Shown here: positions 29,913 through 38,396 of the stretch, piece by piece
How the letters are laid out: every line of letters starts with the position of its first letter
How positions within the stretch are numbered: the first letter of the stretch is position 1
DNA from: Brachybacterium alimentarium
GTDB taxonomy: Bacteria > Actinomycetota > Actinomycetes > Actinomycetales > Dermabacteraceae
NCBI RefSeq assembly: GCF_002332425.1
Contig: NZ_NRGS01000004.1
Location: 168,163-232,162 of the forward strand
DNA length: 64,000 bases
Direction of reading: 5' to 3'
Program-made: the position numbers and the translations under genes
The notes under the pieces: model-generated
Seen by the model: only the letters and a program-made list of their open reading frames with translations
Databases searched by the model: none
Told to the model about the DNA's origin: nothing

Positions 29913-30863
29913 ATGCCACCCGTCGACCCTGATAAGACGCCTCTGCCGCGCTCCACCCCAGATGACCTCGATCCTCACGACGCCCCCGGAGCGCACGGCA
30001 CGGAGGACGGGTCGTTGCCAATCCTCGCTGTCCTGCGGGCCGCGTTGCCCACCCTGCCGCCGCAGCTCCAGCAGCTGGCGCGGGTCGCGCTCGAGTCCCC
30101 GGCGGACGTCGGCCGGATGACGATCACCGAGTTCGCCTCGAAGGCGGGCTCCTCGGCCGCCTCCGTGACCAGGCTCTGTCGGACCCTCGACATCTCCGGA
30201 TTCTCCCGGCTGCGCATGGAACTCGCCCTCGCCGCACAACGCTCGGAACCGGGGCCCGCCCCGCGCATCTCGGGGGACATCACCGCGCAGACCCCGCTCC
30301 CCGATCTCGTCGCGAGCCTCGCCGCCATCGGAGCGCGCTCCATGGAGGAGACCGCACGCTTGCTGGACCAGGAATCCTTCACGACGGTGACCCGCGCGCT
30401 CGGCGACGCGAGCCATGTCTATGCGATCGGTGCCGGCTCCGCGCACGTGATCGCCGTGTCGCTCGAGCACAAGCTGCGCAGCCTGGCGATCCCGGCGACC
30501 AGCTTCCACGATCCGCCCTCGGCGGTGATCGGCCTGGCTGCCGCCCGCCGGGGCGACGTCCTCGTCGTGATCTCGGAGACCGGCACGGCCGGCGAGTGCG
30601 TCGCGCCCCTCAGCGAGGCGAAGACTCGCGGCTGCCTCACGGTGCTGATCACGCGCCTCGCGAGATCTCCCGGCGCGGACGTCGCCGACCATGTGCTGCT
30701 CGCGGTCCAAGACTCCACCCCTCTGCGCACCGGCACGCTGACCAGCAGGATCTCCGAAATGTTCCTCGCCGACTGCCTCGCCTCCGGAATCGTCGTGAGC
30801 CACCACGAGCGCTCGATCGAGGCGCTCAGCTCCGTCGAGGAAGCGCTCGAACGGTACTGGTGA
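29913..30863 (+). CDS. MurR/RpiR-family regulator
   Basis: 316 residues. The RpiR helix-turn-helix is at about 65-105 (MTITEFASKAGSSAASVTRLCRT, FSRLRMELA) and the SIS domain is at about 165-290 (VYAIGAGSAHVIAV, VVISETGTAGECV). It most likely senses an amino-sugar phosphate or a related phosphosugar and controls the importer operon in which it is the fourth gene. AGGAAGG lies 12 bases before the ATG, a rather long spacing. An 8-bp tandem array begins about 60 bp after its stop. Confidence 0.5.
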   Translation: MPPVDPDKTPLPRSTPDDLDPHDAPGAHGTEDGSLPILAVLRAALPTLPPQLQQLARVALESPADVGRMTITEFASKAGSSAASVTRLCRTLDISGFSRLRMELALAAQRSEPGPAPRISGDITAQTPLPDLVASLAAIGARSMEETARLLDQESFTTVTRALGDASHVYAIGAGSAHVIAVSLEHKLRSLAIPATSFHDPPSAVIGLAAARRGDVLVVISETGTAGECVAPLSEAKTRGCLTVLITRLARSPGADVADHVLLAVQDSTPLRTGTLTSRISEMFLADCLASGIVVSHHERSIEALSSVEEALERYW

Positions 30864-30922
30864 GATCCGACGCGCTGGACCCTCCCCCACCCCCTCTGCC
30901 CCACCCACCGACGCACCGGCCG

Positions 30923-30986
30923 TCTGACCCGCTGACCCGCTGACCCGCTGACCCGCTGACCCGCTGACCCGCTGACCCGCTGACCC
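30923..30986. repeat. 8-bp tandem array, GCTGACCC x7 plus one variant
   Basis: Seven perfect GCTGACCC copies (30931-30986) follow one TCTGACCC copy. The array ends directly against the AGGAG ribosome site of the next gene, so copy number would change the 5' leader. Every copy carries a TGA. Confidence 0.5.
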
Positions 30987-31048
30987 AGGAGTACGCCATC
31001 TCTTTCGCTCCCGCCGACGCCGGAACTGCTCCGGCCTCCGACCTGCAC

Positions 31049-31846
31049 GTGATGAGCTTCAACGCTCTCTTCCAGACCGATGCGTCGGCCCCCGGCGACC
31101 CCGGGCACTGGGCGGACCGCACCCCGGCGATCGAGGCCCTGCTCTCCGCGGACCGTCCGCATCTGCTGGGCCTGCAGGAGATGCAGGCCTGGACCTACGC
31201 GCCGATCGAGAAGGGTCTGGGGTCGACATACCGCTCCGTCGGCGTGGCCGAATCCGGCGGAAGTGACGGGCTGATCAACCCCATCTTCTACGATGCCGCG
31301 CGCCTCGAGCTGCTGGCCTGGAACCAGTTCTGGCTCTCGGACCGTCCTCGCGAGGTCGGCTCTGCGACCTGGGGCAACGCCCGCCCGCGCACGGCCGTGT
31401 GGGCTCGGTTCCGGGACCGAGACACCGGGCAGGAGTTCGCGCATGTCAACACCCATCTCGACCACGTCATCACCCAAGCCAAGGTGAAGGGCGCGCAGCT
31501 GATCTCCGATCACCTCGAGCAGTTCCGCCTTCTGAAGCTCCCCACGATCACCACCGGCGACTTCAACTCCGTCGCACGGATGTCCCCGGCCTACACGGTG
31601 CTCGTGGAGGATTTCGGCCTGCAGGATTCCTGGCTCGCCGCCGAGGACCGACTCAGCCCTGGCTGGGGCACGTTCCCTCATTTCCACGAGGTCGAGGAGT
31701 CCAACGTCCGCATCGACTGGATCCTGCTCAGCCAGGGCGTGCGCGTGGTCGATGCACGGATCGACGATTTCCGCCTCGACGGCATCTTCCCGAGCGATCA
31801 CCTGCCGGTGCGCTGCCACGTGGAGCTGCCAGCGGCGTCGGCCTGA
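31049..31846 (+). CDS. Endonuclease/exonuclease/phosphatase-family hydrolase
   Basis: 265 residues as called. The EEP fold shows MSFNALFQ at the N-terminus, the metal-binding Glu in LLGLQEMQAW, HVNTHLDHV with the catalytic His, TTGDFNS, and the final FPSDHLPV with the Asp-His pair. Family members cleave phosphodiesters, and sugar-locus members may act on phosphorylated compounds. The start is uncertain. GTG 31049 and ATG 31052 have no ribosome site, whereas a good AGGAG (30987-30991) sits before an in-frame ATC at 30998, which would add 17 residues (SFAPADAGTAPASDLHV...). The GH42 gene follows after 212 bp. Confidence 0.5.
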   Translation: MMSFNALFQTDASAPGDPGHWADRTPAIEALLSADRPHLLGLQEMQAWTYAPIEKGLGSTYRSVGVAESGGSDGLINPIFYDAARLELLAWNQFWLSDRPREVGSATWGNARPRTAVWARFRDRDTGQEFAHVNTHLDHVITQAKVKGAQLISDHLEQFRLLKLPTITTGDFNSVARMSPAYTVLVEDFGLQDSWLAAEDRLSPGWGTFPHFHEVEESNVRIDWILLSQGVRVVDARIDDFRLDGIFPSDHLPVRCHVELPAASA

Positions 31847-31937
31847 CGGGAGGCGCCGGAGCATCCAGGAGCCTCGGGCTGCCGCCCCTTCCCCTCCGCG
31901 ACCAGGGTCTCGAGCCACGCCGGCTCTTCGTCGTGCA

Positions 31938-31953
31938 GAAACCTGTCGGTTCC
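31938..31953. promoter_or_regulatory. GAAACC-N4-GGTTCC dyad upstream of GH42 gene
   Basis: A near-perfect inverted repeat with five of six pairs lies about 105 bp before the GH42 start. Its size and sequence resemble LacI-type half sites. A small hairpin with CGGA/TCCG arms follows at 31978-31998. Confidence 0.5.
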
Positions 31954-32058
31954 GTTCCGGGCACGCGAGAATGAAGCGCTGCCCGGAAATCCGGCAGCCG
32001 ATCACGGACACCCCACGCAACGTGCCAACCGCGGCAGCGAGACGGAGACACTCACACG

Positions 32059-34143
32059 ATGGCCACGATGCCCCACACACCCACTCCTGGCGTCGGCACA
32101 CCGGCCGCCCCGTCGGCCCCGTTCGCCCCGTCGGCCTTCCTGTTCGGGGGCGATTGGAGCCCGGAGCAGTGGGACCGTGAGACCTGGCGCGAGGACATCG
32201 AGCTGATGCGTCGCGCGAAGGTGAACACTGTCTCGCTGGGCATCTTCTCGTGGGCGATGCTCGAGCCCGCCGAGGGCGTGTTCCAGACGGACTGGCTGGA
32301 CGAGGTGATCGAGCTGATCACCGAGGCCGGGATCGGGTTCTTCCTGGCCACACCCACGGCGTCCCCGCCGCCGTGGTTCACTCTCGCCCATCCCGAGGCG
32401 ATGCCGGTGCGGGAGGACGGGGTGCGCCTGACGCACGGCTCGCGCGACACCTACGCGATCAGCGCCCCCGCCTATCGGGAGGCGTCGCGGCGCATCGCGC
32501 GGATGCTCGCCGAGCGCTACGGCGCCCACCCGGGCCTGCGGGGCTGGCACTTGCACAACGAGTACGGGACCCTCGATCACGGACCGGAGGCCGCACGCTC
32601 CTTCCGCGTCTGGCTGCAGCGCCGCTACGGCTCCCTCGAGGCGCTGAACCGGGAGTGGTCCGCCGCGTTCTGGTCCCAGCGCTACGGCGCCTGGGAGGAG
32701 ATCACCCCGCCGCGCACCACCCAGTACCTGCACAATCCCGCGCAGCTGATCGACTTCCGCCGCTACAGCTCCGACGAGATGCTCGCGGCGATGGGCGAGC
32801 AGCGCGACGAGATCCGCGCCACGGGCTCGCGCGCCCCGATGACCACGAACTTCATGCTGCCCACCTGGAACCATCTGGAGCAGTGGAGCTGGGCCGACCA
32901 GCTCGACGTGGTCTCCCTGGATCACTACCTCGACACCACCGGGCCGGACGCGGAGACGCACATCGCCTACGGCTCGGACCTCTCCCGCTCCTGGTCGGGC
33001 GGGCCCTGGGTGCTGATGGAGCAGAACGCGGCCGGGATCTCCCTGGGGGATCGCACGGTCGCCAAGAGCCCGCAGCGCATGATCCGTCATTCGCTCGGCT
33101 ACATCGCGCGCGGCTCCCAGTCCTCGCTGTTCTTCCAATGGCGCGCATCCCTCGGCGGCTCCGAGCAGTGGCACAGCGGGCTGGTCCCCCACGCCGGTGG
33201 GTCCACACGGCGCTTCAAGGCCGTCTGCGAGCTGGGCGGGATCCTCGAGCGGATCGCCCCGGCGGTGCAGCTCCCGGCCGACGGGCCCCTGGTCGCCGCG
33301 GAGGTCGGGATCCTGTGGCACGCCGACGGGTGGTGGGCGCTGGAGACCCCGCACCTGCCCAGCGATGCCCTGCGGTACTCGGACGAGGTCCGTGCGACCC
33401 ATCGCTCGTTCTGGCGCGCCGGCATCCCGGTGGACTTCGTGCGCCCGGGGGCCGACGCGAGCCGGTACCGGCTGCTGGTGGTGCCGTGCCTGTACCCGCT
33501 CTCGGACGAGCAGGTCAGCTGGCTGACCCGGTACGTCGAGGCCGGCGGTGAGCTCGTCGTCACCTATCTCTCCGGCATCTCGGATCCGTCGCTGCGCATC
33601 GCGCCGGGCGGCTATCCGGGCCGCCTGCGCGAGCTGCTGGGGGTGCGGGTCCAGGAGCTGCTCCCGCTCGAGAACGGTGCGCAGGTCGTGCTGGACGACG
33701 GCGGGATCGTCGAGGAGTGGACGGAGCTGCTGGAGGCCACGGATGCCGAACCGACCGCCCGCTACGCGGACGGGGACCTGCGCGGGCTGCCGGCGATCAC
33801 GCGCGTCCGGCGCGGGGAGGGCCACGCGGTCTATCTCTCCGCCCGCCTGCGCCAGGACTCCCGCGACGTGTTCTTCGCGGCGGTTGCCGAGCGCCTGGGA
33901 GTCCGTCCCACGCTCGAGGGCGCTGCGCAGGCCGGGCTCGAGGTCGTGCGCCGCCGGGGCGACGGCGCTGATCACGTGTTCCTGCTGCACCACGGGAGCG
34001 AGCCGGTGACCGTGCGCGGGGAGGGGCGTGAGCTGATCTCCGGACAGGACGGGTCCGCCGGGGTGAGAATCGAACCCGGCGGGGTCGGCGTGCTGGCAGT
34101 GGCCGCTGATGGACCGCTCGAGCTCCTCCGCGTCCCCTCCTGA
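32059..34143 (+). CDS. GH42 beta-galactosidase
   Basis: 694 residues, a normal length for GH42. The TIM barrel has the acid/base Glu168 in WHLHNEYG and the nucleophile Glu321 in WVLMEQNAAG. A beta-galactosidase trimerisation domain (about 400-610: VGILWHADGWWALE, LLVVPCLYPLSDEQ) and a small C-terminal beta domain follow. It lacks a signal peptide, so it hydrolyses imported beta-galactosides or arabino-/galacto-oligosaccharides in the cytoplasm. A CE7 esterase starts 11 bp after the stop, so the two are co-transcribed and probably act on acetylated side-chain sugars. Confidence 0.5.
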   Translation: MATMPHTPTPGVGTPAAPSAPFAPSAFLFGGDWSPEQWDRETWREDIELMRRAKVNTVSLGIFSWAMLEPAEGVFQTDWLDEVIELITEAGIGFFLATPTASPPPWFTLAHPEAMPVREDGVRLTHGSRDTYAISAPAYREASRRIARMLAERYGAHPGLRGWHLHNEYGTLDHGPEAARSFRVWLQRRYGSLEALNREWSAAFWSQRYGAWEEITPPRTTQYLHNPAQLIDFRRYSSDEMLAAMGEQRDEIRATGSRAPMTTNFMLPTWNHLEQWSWADQLDVVSLDHYLDTTGPDAETHIAYGSDLSRSWSGGPWVLMEQNAAGISLGDRTVAKSPQRMIRHSLGYIARGSQSSLFFQWRASLGGSEQWHSGLVPHAGGSTRRFKAVCELGGILERIAPAVQLPADGPLVAAEVGILWHADGWWALETPHLPSDALRYSDEVRATHRSFWRAGIPVDFVRPGADASRYRLLVVPCLYPLSDEQVSWLTRYVEAGGELVVTYLSGISDPSLRIAPGGYPGRLRELLGVRVQELLPLENGAQVVLDDGGIVEEWTELLEATDAEPTARYADGDLRGLPAITRVRRGEGHAVYLSARLRQDSRDVFFAAVAERLGVRPTLEGAAQAGLEVVRRRGDGADHVFLLHHGSEPVTVRGEGRELISGQDGSAGVRIEPGGVGVLAVAADGPLELLRVPS

Positions 34144-34154
34144 AAGGCGTCCAG

Positions 34155-35210
34155 ATGCCACTGTTCGACCTCCCGCTCGCCGCTCTGCGCGAGTACCTCC
34201 CCACGCTCGACGAGCCGGCGGATCTCGACAAGTTCTGGGCCGGCACACTGGATCGCGCGCGCACCGCGGAGGTGCTCGTCGAGGTCTTGCCGGTGGAGAC
34301 CGGGCTGTCCCTGGTGGAGACCTGGGACGTCACCTTCGCCGGCCACGACGGGGCGCCGATCCGTGCGTGGTACCTGCGGCCAGCCGGCATCGAGGGCGAC
34401 CTCCCGGTGGTCGTGGAGTTCATCGGCTACGGCGGCGGGCGCTCCGAGGCGATCGAGCATCTGCTGTGGCCGACGGCCGGCTACGGCCACCTCGTGATGG
34501 ACACCCGTGGCCAAGGCGGACGCTGGGGATCACGCGGCGACACCCCGGACCCCGTCGGCTCCGGCCCGGCCGCGCCCGGTTCGATGACCCGCGGCATCGA
34601 CTCCCCCGAGACCTCGTACCTCACCCGCCTCATGACCGACGCCGCCCGCGCCGTCGATGCCGCCCGCGCCCTTCCGGGGGCCGACGGGCGGGTCGCGGTG
34701 ACCGGCAACAGCCAGGGCGGCGGTCTCGCGATCGCCGCTGGTGGCCTGGTGCCCGACGTCGACGCGGTGATGGCCAACGTGCCGTTCCTGTGCCAGATCC
34801 GTCGCGCGATCGACCTCACCGACGCCGATCCGTACCAGGAGATCGTCCGCTATCTCGCCGTGAACCGTGGGCGGGAGGCGGCGGTGGAGAACACCCTGCG
34901 GTACGTCGACGCCGTGCACCTCGCGCGCCGTGCCCGGGCCGATGCCCTCTTCTCGGCAGCCCTGCGCGACATGACCTGCCCGCCCTCGACGGTGTTCGCC
35001 GCGTTCAACCACTGGGCCGGCCTCAGCGGAGCAACGCCGCGCAAGGACATCGAGATCTACCCGTTCAACAACCACGAGGGCGGCGCGGCCACCCAGAACA
35101 TGGTGCAGCTGGCGTGGCTGCGCGAGCGGATGCCGGTGGCAGGGCTCAGGAACCCTGGGCCGGCGCCGACGCCGTCGACTCCCGCTGGACGAGGTGCGTC
35201 TCGAGCTTGA
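34155..35210 (+). CDS. Second CE7 acetylxylan esterase
   Basis: 351 residues. The CE7 motifs are MDTRGQGG (115-122), GNSQGGG with nucleophile Ser186, RDMTCPPST with Asp272 and NNHEGG with His307. It differs clearly from the esterase at 13817. There is no signal peptide. AAAGG lies before the ATG (TGAAAGGCGTCCAG). The last 20 residues (GLRNPGPAPTPSTPAGRG...) run 65 bp into the convergent lacI-type gene and have no family equivalent, so loss of the original stop is possible. Confidence 0.5.
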   Translation: MPLFDLPLAALREYLPTLDEPADLDKFWAGTLDRARTAEVLVEVLPVETGLSLVETWDVTFAGHDGAPIRAWYLRPAGIEGDLPVVVEFIGYGGGRSEAIEHLLWPTAGYGHLVMDTRGQGGRWGSRGDTPDPVGSGPAAPGSMTRGIDSPETSYLTRLMTDAARAVDAARALPGADGRVAVTGNSQGGGLAIAAGGLVPDVDAVMANVPFLCQIRRAIDLTDADPYQEIVRYLAVNRGREAAVENTLRYVDAVHLARRARADALFSAALRDMTCPPSTVFAAFNHWAGLSGATPRKDIEIYPFNNHEGGAATQNMVQLAWLRERMPVAGLRNPGPAPTPSTPAGRGASRA

Positions 35211-36195
35211 ACGGATGGGCGAAGAGCCCCGGATCCGACGAGAGGGCGAGCAGCCTCTCGACGGCCACCTGCCCCATCGAGAACAGGGGCTGGCGCACGG
35301 CGGTGAGCTGGGGGTGGGTCCAGCTGGCGATCATCGTGTCGTCGAAGCTGACCACGCTGAGCTCCTCGGGGACGCTCACCCCGAGCTGTCGGGCCGCTCG
35401 CAGTGCCCCGACGCCGAGGGTGTCCGCGACGGCGAAGATCGCCGTGGGCGGCTCGGGCAGGCGCAGCAGCTTCTCCGCGCTGCGCTGACCGTCCTCGTAC
35501 CCGAAGGTGCCGTGCTCGATGAGGTCGGGGTCCACGGGGAGGCCCGCCTGGGCGAGGGCGCTGTGATAGCCCTGGACGCGCTGCCTGGCCGGGACGGAGT
35601 CCTCGGGGCCGCCGATGATGCCGATCCTCCGATGCCCGAGGTCCAGGAGGTGCTGGACGGCCAGGGAGCCGCCCTCCCAGTTGGTCGCCGAGATCGTGAC
35701 GACGCCCTTGGTGTCCTGGCCGATGGTCACGGGGTCCACGGCGATGAGCGGCAGCTTGAGATCCTTGCTCCATCGCGCATGCTGGCTCCCGATCGGCGAG
35801 GTGACCGCGATCAGCCCCTCGATACCGCGCCCGGCGATGTCGGCCATCTGGGCCCGCGTGGGCCCGGCGTAGCCCTCGCCGCGCTCGTCGACGCTGATGA
35901 CCAGGAGGTCCACATCGGCCCGGCGAGCGGCGCGTTCCGCGCCTTCGAGCACCTGCAGCGCGTACGGGCTGGTGAGGGTGTCGAAGTGGATCATGACCGA
36001 ACGGCGGCGCTCGGTATCGCGCCGCTTGGGCTGGTACCCGAGCCCGCGGGCCACCTCGGCGACCTCCTGGCGCGTCGAGTCCCGCACATCTGCGCGACCG
36101 TTCATCACCTTCGATGCGGTGGCCAGCGAGACCCCCGCCTTCTCGGCGACGTCCTTCAGGGTGACCCGGCCCTGCCGCGCAACGTCCTCTGGCAT
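35146..36195 (-). CDS. LacI-family transcriptional regulator
   Basis: 349 residues. The LacI helix-turn-helix is at about 12-40 (VTLKDVAEKAGVSLATASKVM), the hinge follows and the periplasmic-binding-protein-like sensor domain runs from about 65 (VMIHFDTLTSPYALQV) to 340. The pattern ISATNWEGGSLAVQHLLDLGHRRIG is typical. GAGAGGTGAGG lies before the ATG at 36195; the frame extends to 36288 without support. A conserved 23-bp motif lies 112-134 bp upstream. It is placed between the esterase/GH42 unit and the LplABC-like operon and probably represses one or both. Confidence 0.5.
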   Translation of the reverse strand: MPEDVARQGRVTLKDVAEKAGVSLATASKVMNGRADVRDSTRQEVAEVARGLGYQPKRRDTERRRSVMIHFDTLTSPYALQVLEGAERAARRADVDLLVISVDERGEGYAGPTRAQMADIAGRGIEGLIAVTSPIGSQHARWSKDLKLPLIAVDPVTIGQDTKGVVTISATNWEGGSLAVQHLLDLGHRRIGIIGGPEDSVPARQRVQGYHSALAQAGLPVDPDLIEHGTFGYEDGQRSAEKLLRLPEPPTAIFAVADTLGVGALRAARQLGVSVPEELSVVSFDDTMIASWTHPQLTAVRQPLFSMGQVAVERLLALSSDPGLFAHPFKLETHLVQRESTASAPAQGS

Positions 36196-36306
36196 GTCCA
36201 CACCCTCACCTCTCGACACGGCACCTGCGTCAGCGCCGACTCCCAGGAGGATAGTCGCGCCCAGCCCCTCGACCGCAGGGCACACCACCCCAGTCTAAAC
36301 ACCGGT

Positions 36307-36329
36307 AGAAGTTTCGGCTTCCTTTTCGG
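36307..36329. promoter_or_regulatory. 23-bp conserved motif, copy 1 (upstream of lacI-type gene)
   Basis: AGAAGTTTC, one variable base, G, four variable bases, then CTTTTCGG. The same arrangement recurs at 60827-60849 just downstream of the promoter of the last importer operon. A TAGACT box (36291-36296, minus strand) lies between it and the gene. It is the best candidate LacI operator here. Confidence 0.5.
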
Positions 36330-36378
36330 AGGGTTTCCGCGTTCTCGACGATGGGTGATCCTCGCCGCCCCGCACACC

Positions 36379-36415
36379 GGAGCGGACGGTCGGCCCACGG
36401 CCGATCGCCCGCTCC
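36379..36415 (-). terminator. Hairpin after the LplC-like permease gene
   Basis: Outer arms GGAGCGG/CCGCTCC and inner arms CGGTCGGCC/GGCCGATCG (one G-T wobble) flank a CAC loop, with a single mismatch between the two stems. It is 37 bp after the permease stop, so it should end the importer operon before lacI. Confidence 0.5.
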
Positions 36416-36452
36416 GCGACCGCCGGCCCTCCCTGCGCGCCGCGGCCCGCCG

Positions 36453-37391
36453 TCAGCCCTTCACGGAGCCGAGCATGATGCCGGAGACGAAGTACCGCTG
36501 CACGAACGGGTACACGCACAGGATCGGGATGAGGATCAGGATCATCGTCACCGACTGGATGTTGGCGTTGAGGTCGCTGACGCTCGCCCCGGAGGCCGCC
36601 GCCCCCTCGGAGGCCGCCGTGGAGGCCCCCGCGATCAGGTTCCGCAGGAACAGGGTCACCGGGAACAGATCAGTCCTGTCCAGGTACAGGAACGCGGCGA
36701 ACCAGTCGTTCCAGTACTGCACCGAGTAGAAAAGCACCATCGTGGCGATGACCGCCTTGGACAGCGGCAGCACGATGCGGAAGAAGATCCCGAACCAGGT
36801 GAGGCCGTCGATGTGCGCGGCCTCCTCGAGCTCGCTGGGCAGGTTCTCGAAGAACGCCTTCATGACCAGGAGGTTGAAGACGGACAGCGCGGGCGGAAGG
36901 ATCACCGCCCACATCGTGTTCTTCATCCCCAGCGAGGAGATGAGGACGTAGTTCGGGACGATGCCGCCGTTGAAGAACATCGTGAACACGGCGATCCCGA
37001 TGAGCAGCCCGCGGCCCCTGAGATGCTTCTTCGAGAGCACGAAGGCGTACGTCGTGGTCAGCACCATCGCGATGGTCGTCCCGATCACGGTGTAGACCAC
37101 GGTGTTGCCGTAGCTGCGCCAGAAGGCGCCGTTGTCCGCGACCGCTTTGTAGGTGTCCAGGTTGAAGTCGACCGGGAAGATGCTCACCTTGCCCGCATTG
37201 ATCGCCCCCGCCGAGCTGAACGACTGCGCCAGCAGCATCACGAACGGATACAGCATCATCGCGCACATGAGCAGGAGGGCCGTCGTGTTGACGACGGTGA
37301 AGACCTTGTACGAGGTGGAGTCCTTGATACGGGACGTCCGGGCCTGGACGGGCGCCTTGCGGGGCGCGTCAGGGGCCATTGCTTCGATCAC
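36453..37391 (-). CDS. LplC-like carbohydrate ABC permease
   Basis: About 312 residues. Six membrane helices, the EAA loop ELEEAAHIDGLTWFGIFFR and the conserved ending QRYFVSGIMLGSVKG place it with the LplC/YtcP permeases that import oligosaccharides. The GTG at 37391 overlaps the previous stop as GTGA; an ATG at 37379 (MAPDAPRK) is the alternative. It is the last gene of the operon and is followed by a hairpin. Confidence 0.5.
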   Translation of the reverse strand: MIEAMAPDAPRKAPVQARTSRIKDSTSYKVFTVVNTTALLLMCAMMLYPFVMLLAQSFSSAGAINAGKVSIFPVDFNLDTYKAVADNGAFWRSYGNTVVYTVIGTTIAMVLTTTYAFVLSKKHLRGRGLLIGIAVFTMFFNGGIVPNYVLISSLGMKNTMWAVILPPALSVFNLLVMKAFFENLPSELEEAAHIDGLTWFGIFFRIVLPLSKAVIATMVLFYSVQYWNDWFAAFLYLDRTDLFPVTLFLRNLIAGASTAASEGAAASGASVSDLNANIQSVTMILILIPILCVYPFVQRYFVSGIMLGSVKG

Positions 37392-38362
37392 CACAGGCTC
37401 GTCCCCACCAATCGTCTGGAGATGAAGTTCGCGGACATGACCATGGCGAATCCGATGATCGCCTGGAACAGGCCGATGGCCGCCGCATAGCTGAGATTGT
37501 TCGACACCAGACCGACGCGGTACAGGTATGTCGAGATGACATCGCCGGTGGAATAGGTCATGGGGTTGTAGAGCAGCAGGACCTTCTCGAACCCGACGTT
37601 GAGGAAGTTGCCGATGTTGAGGATCAGCAGGGTGACCATCGTCGGCCGGATGCCCGGGAGGGTGACGTGCCAGGTCTGCTGCCAGCGGTTGGCACCGTCG
37701 ATGCGCGACGCCTCGTAGAGGCCGTCGTCCACGGCGGTGAGCGCGGCGAGGTACAGGATCGTGCCCCAGCCGACGGTCTGCCAGGCCTCGGAGGCCACGT
37801 AGATGAAGCGGAACCACTCGGGCTTCTGGAGGAAGGAGACCGCGTCGCCGCCGAGGGCCTCGGTGATCTGATTGACCGTGCCCTGCAGGGACAGCAGCTG
37901 GTAGACCATGCCCACCACGATCACGACCGAGAGGAAGTGCGGAAGATAGCTGATGGACTGCACGATCTTCTTGAAGTGCGTGCGTCGCACCTCGTTGAGC
38001 ATGAGCGCCAGGATGATCGGCAGCGGGAAGCAGACCACGAGGGTCATGCCGCCGATGATCACGGTGTTCGTGAAGACGTTCCAGAAGGCGGGATCGTGGA
38101 TGAACATGTCCACGTAGAGCGTCCCCACCCACTCGTCGCCGAAGATGTTCCCGCCCGGCCGGAACCGCCGGAAGGCGATCACGTTGCCGAGCATCGGCAG
38201 GTACCGGAAGATCGCCAGGAAGATCAGGGGCGCGATCGCGAAGGTGTAGAGCGGCCAGTCGCGCCGCAGCGCCCGCTTCCACCCTCCCGGCCTGCGGGTC
38301 GGGACCGAGGGTCGCGGCGCAGGCTCCTGCGCCGCGACCTCCCGTGCCTCTGCCAGAGTCAT
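37388..38362 (-). CDS. LplB-like carbohydrate ABC permease
   Basis: 324 residues. After a basic N-terminal tail, TFAIAPLIFLAIFRYLPM begins six membrane helices; GGMTLVVCFPLPIILALMLNEVR and the EAA loop GLYEASRIDGANRWQQTWHV are the LplB pattern. It starts 34 bp after the binding-protein stop. This LplABC class is linked to polysaccharide breakdown and often accompanies YesL (DUF624) proteins, as it does here. Confidence 0.5.
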   Translation of the reverse strand: MTLAEAREVAAQEPAPRPSVPTRRPGGWKRALRRDWPLYTFAIAPLIFLAIFRYLPMLGNVIAFRRFRPGGNIFGDEWVGTLYVDMFIHDPAFWNVFTNTVIIGGMTLVVCFPLPIILALMLNEVRRTHFKKIVQSISYLPHFLSVVIVVGMVYQLLSLQGTVNQITEALGGDAVSFLQKPEWFRFIYVASEAWQTVGWGTILYLAALTAVDDGLYEASRIDGANRWQQTWHVTLPGIRPTMVTLLILNIGNFLNVGFEKVLLLYNPMTYSTGDVISTYLYRVGLVSNNLSYAAAIGLFQAIIGFAMVMSANFISRRLVGTSLW

Positions 38363-38396
38363 ATGATCACCTGCTCCGTCTGCTGACCGGGCCGGC

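Noticed and set aside
32002..34248. 748-codon minus-strand frame over the GH42 gene
   Set aside because: No domain; the plus strand has both catalytic Glu motifs.
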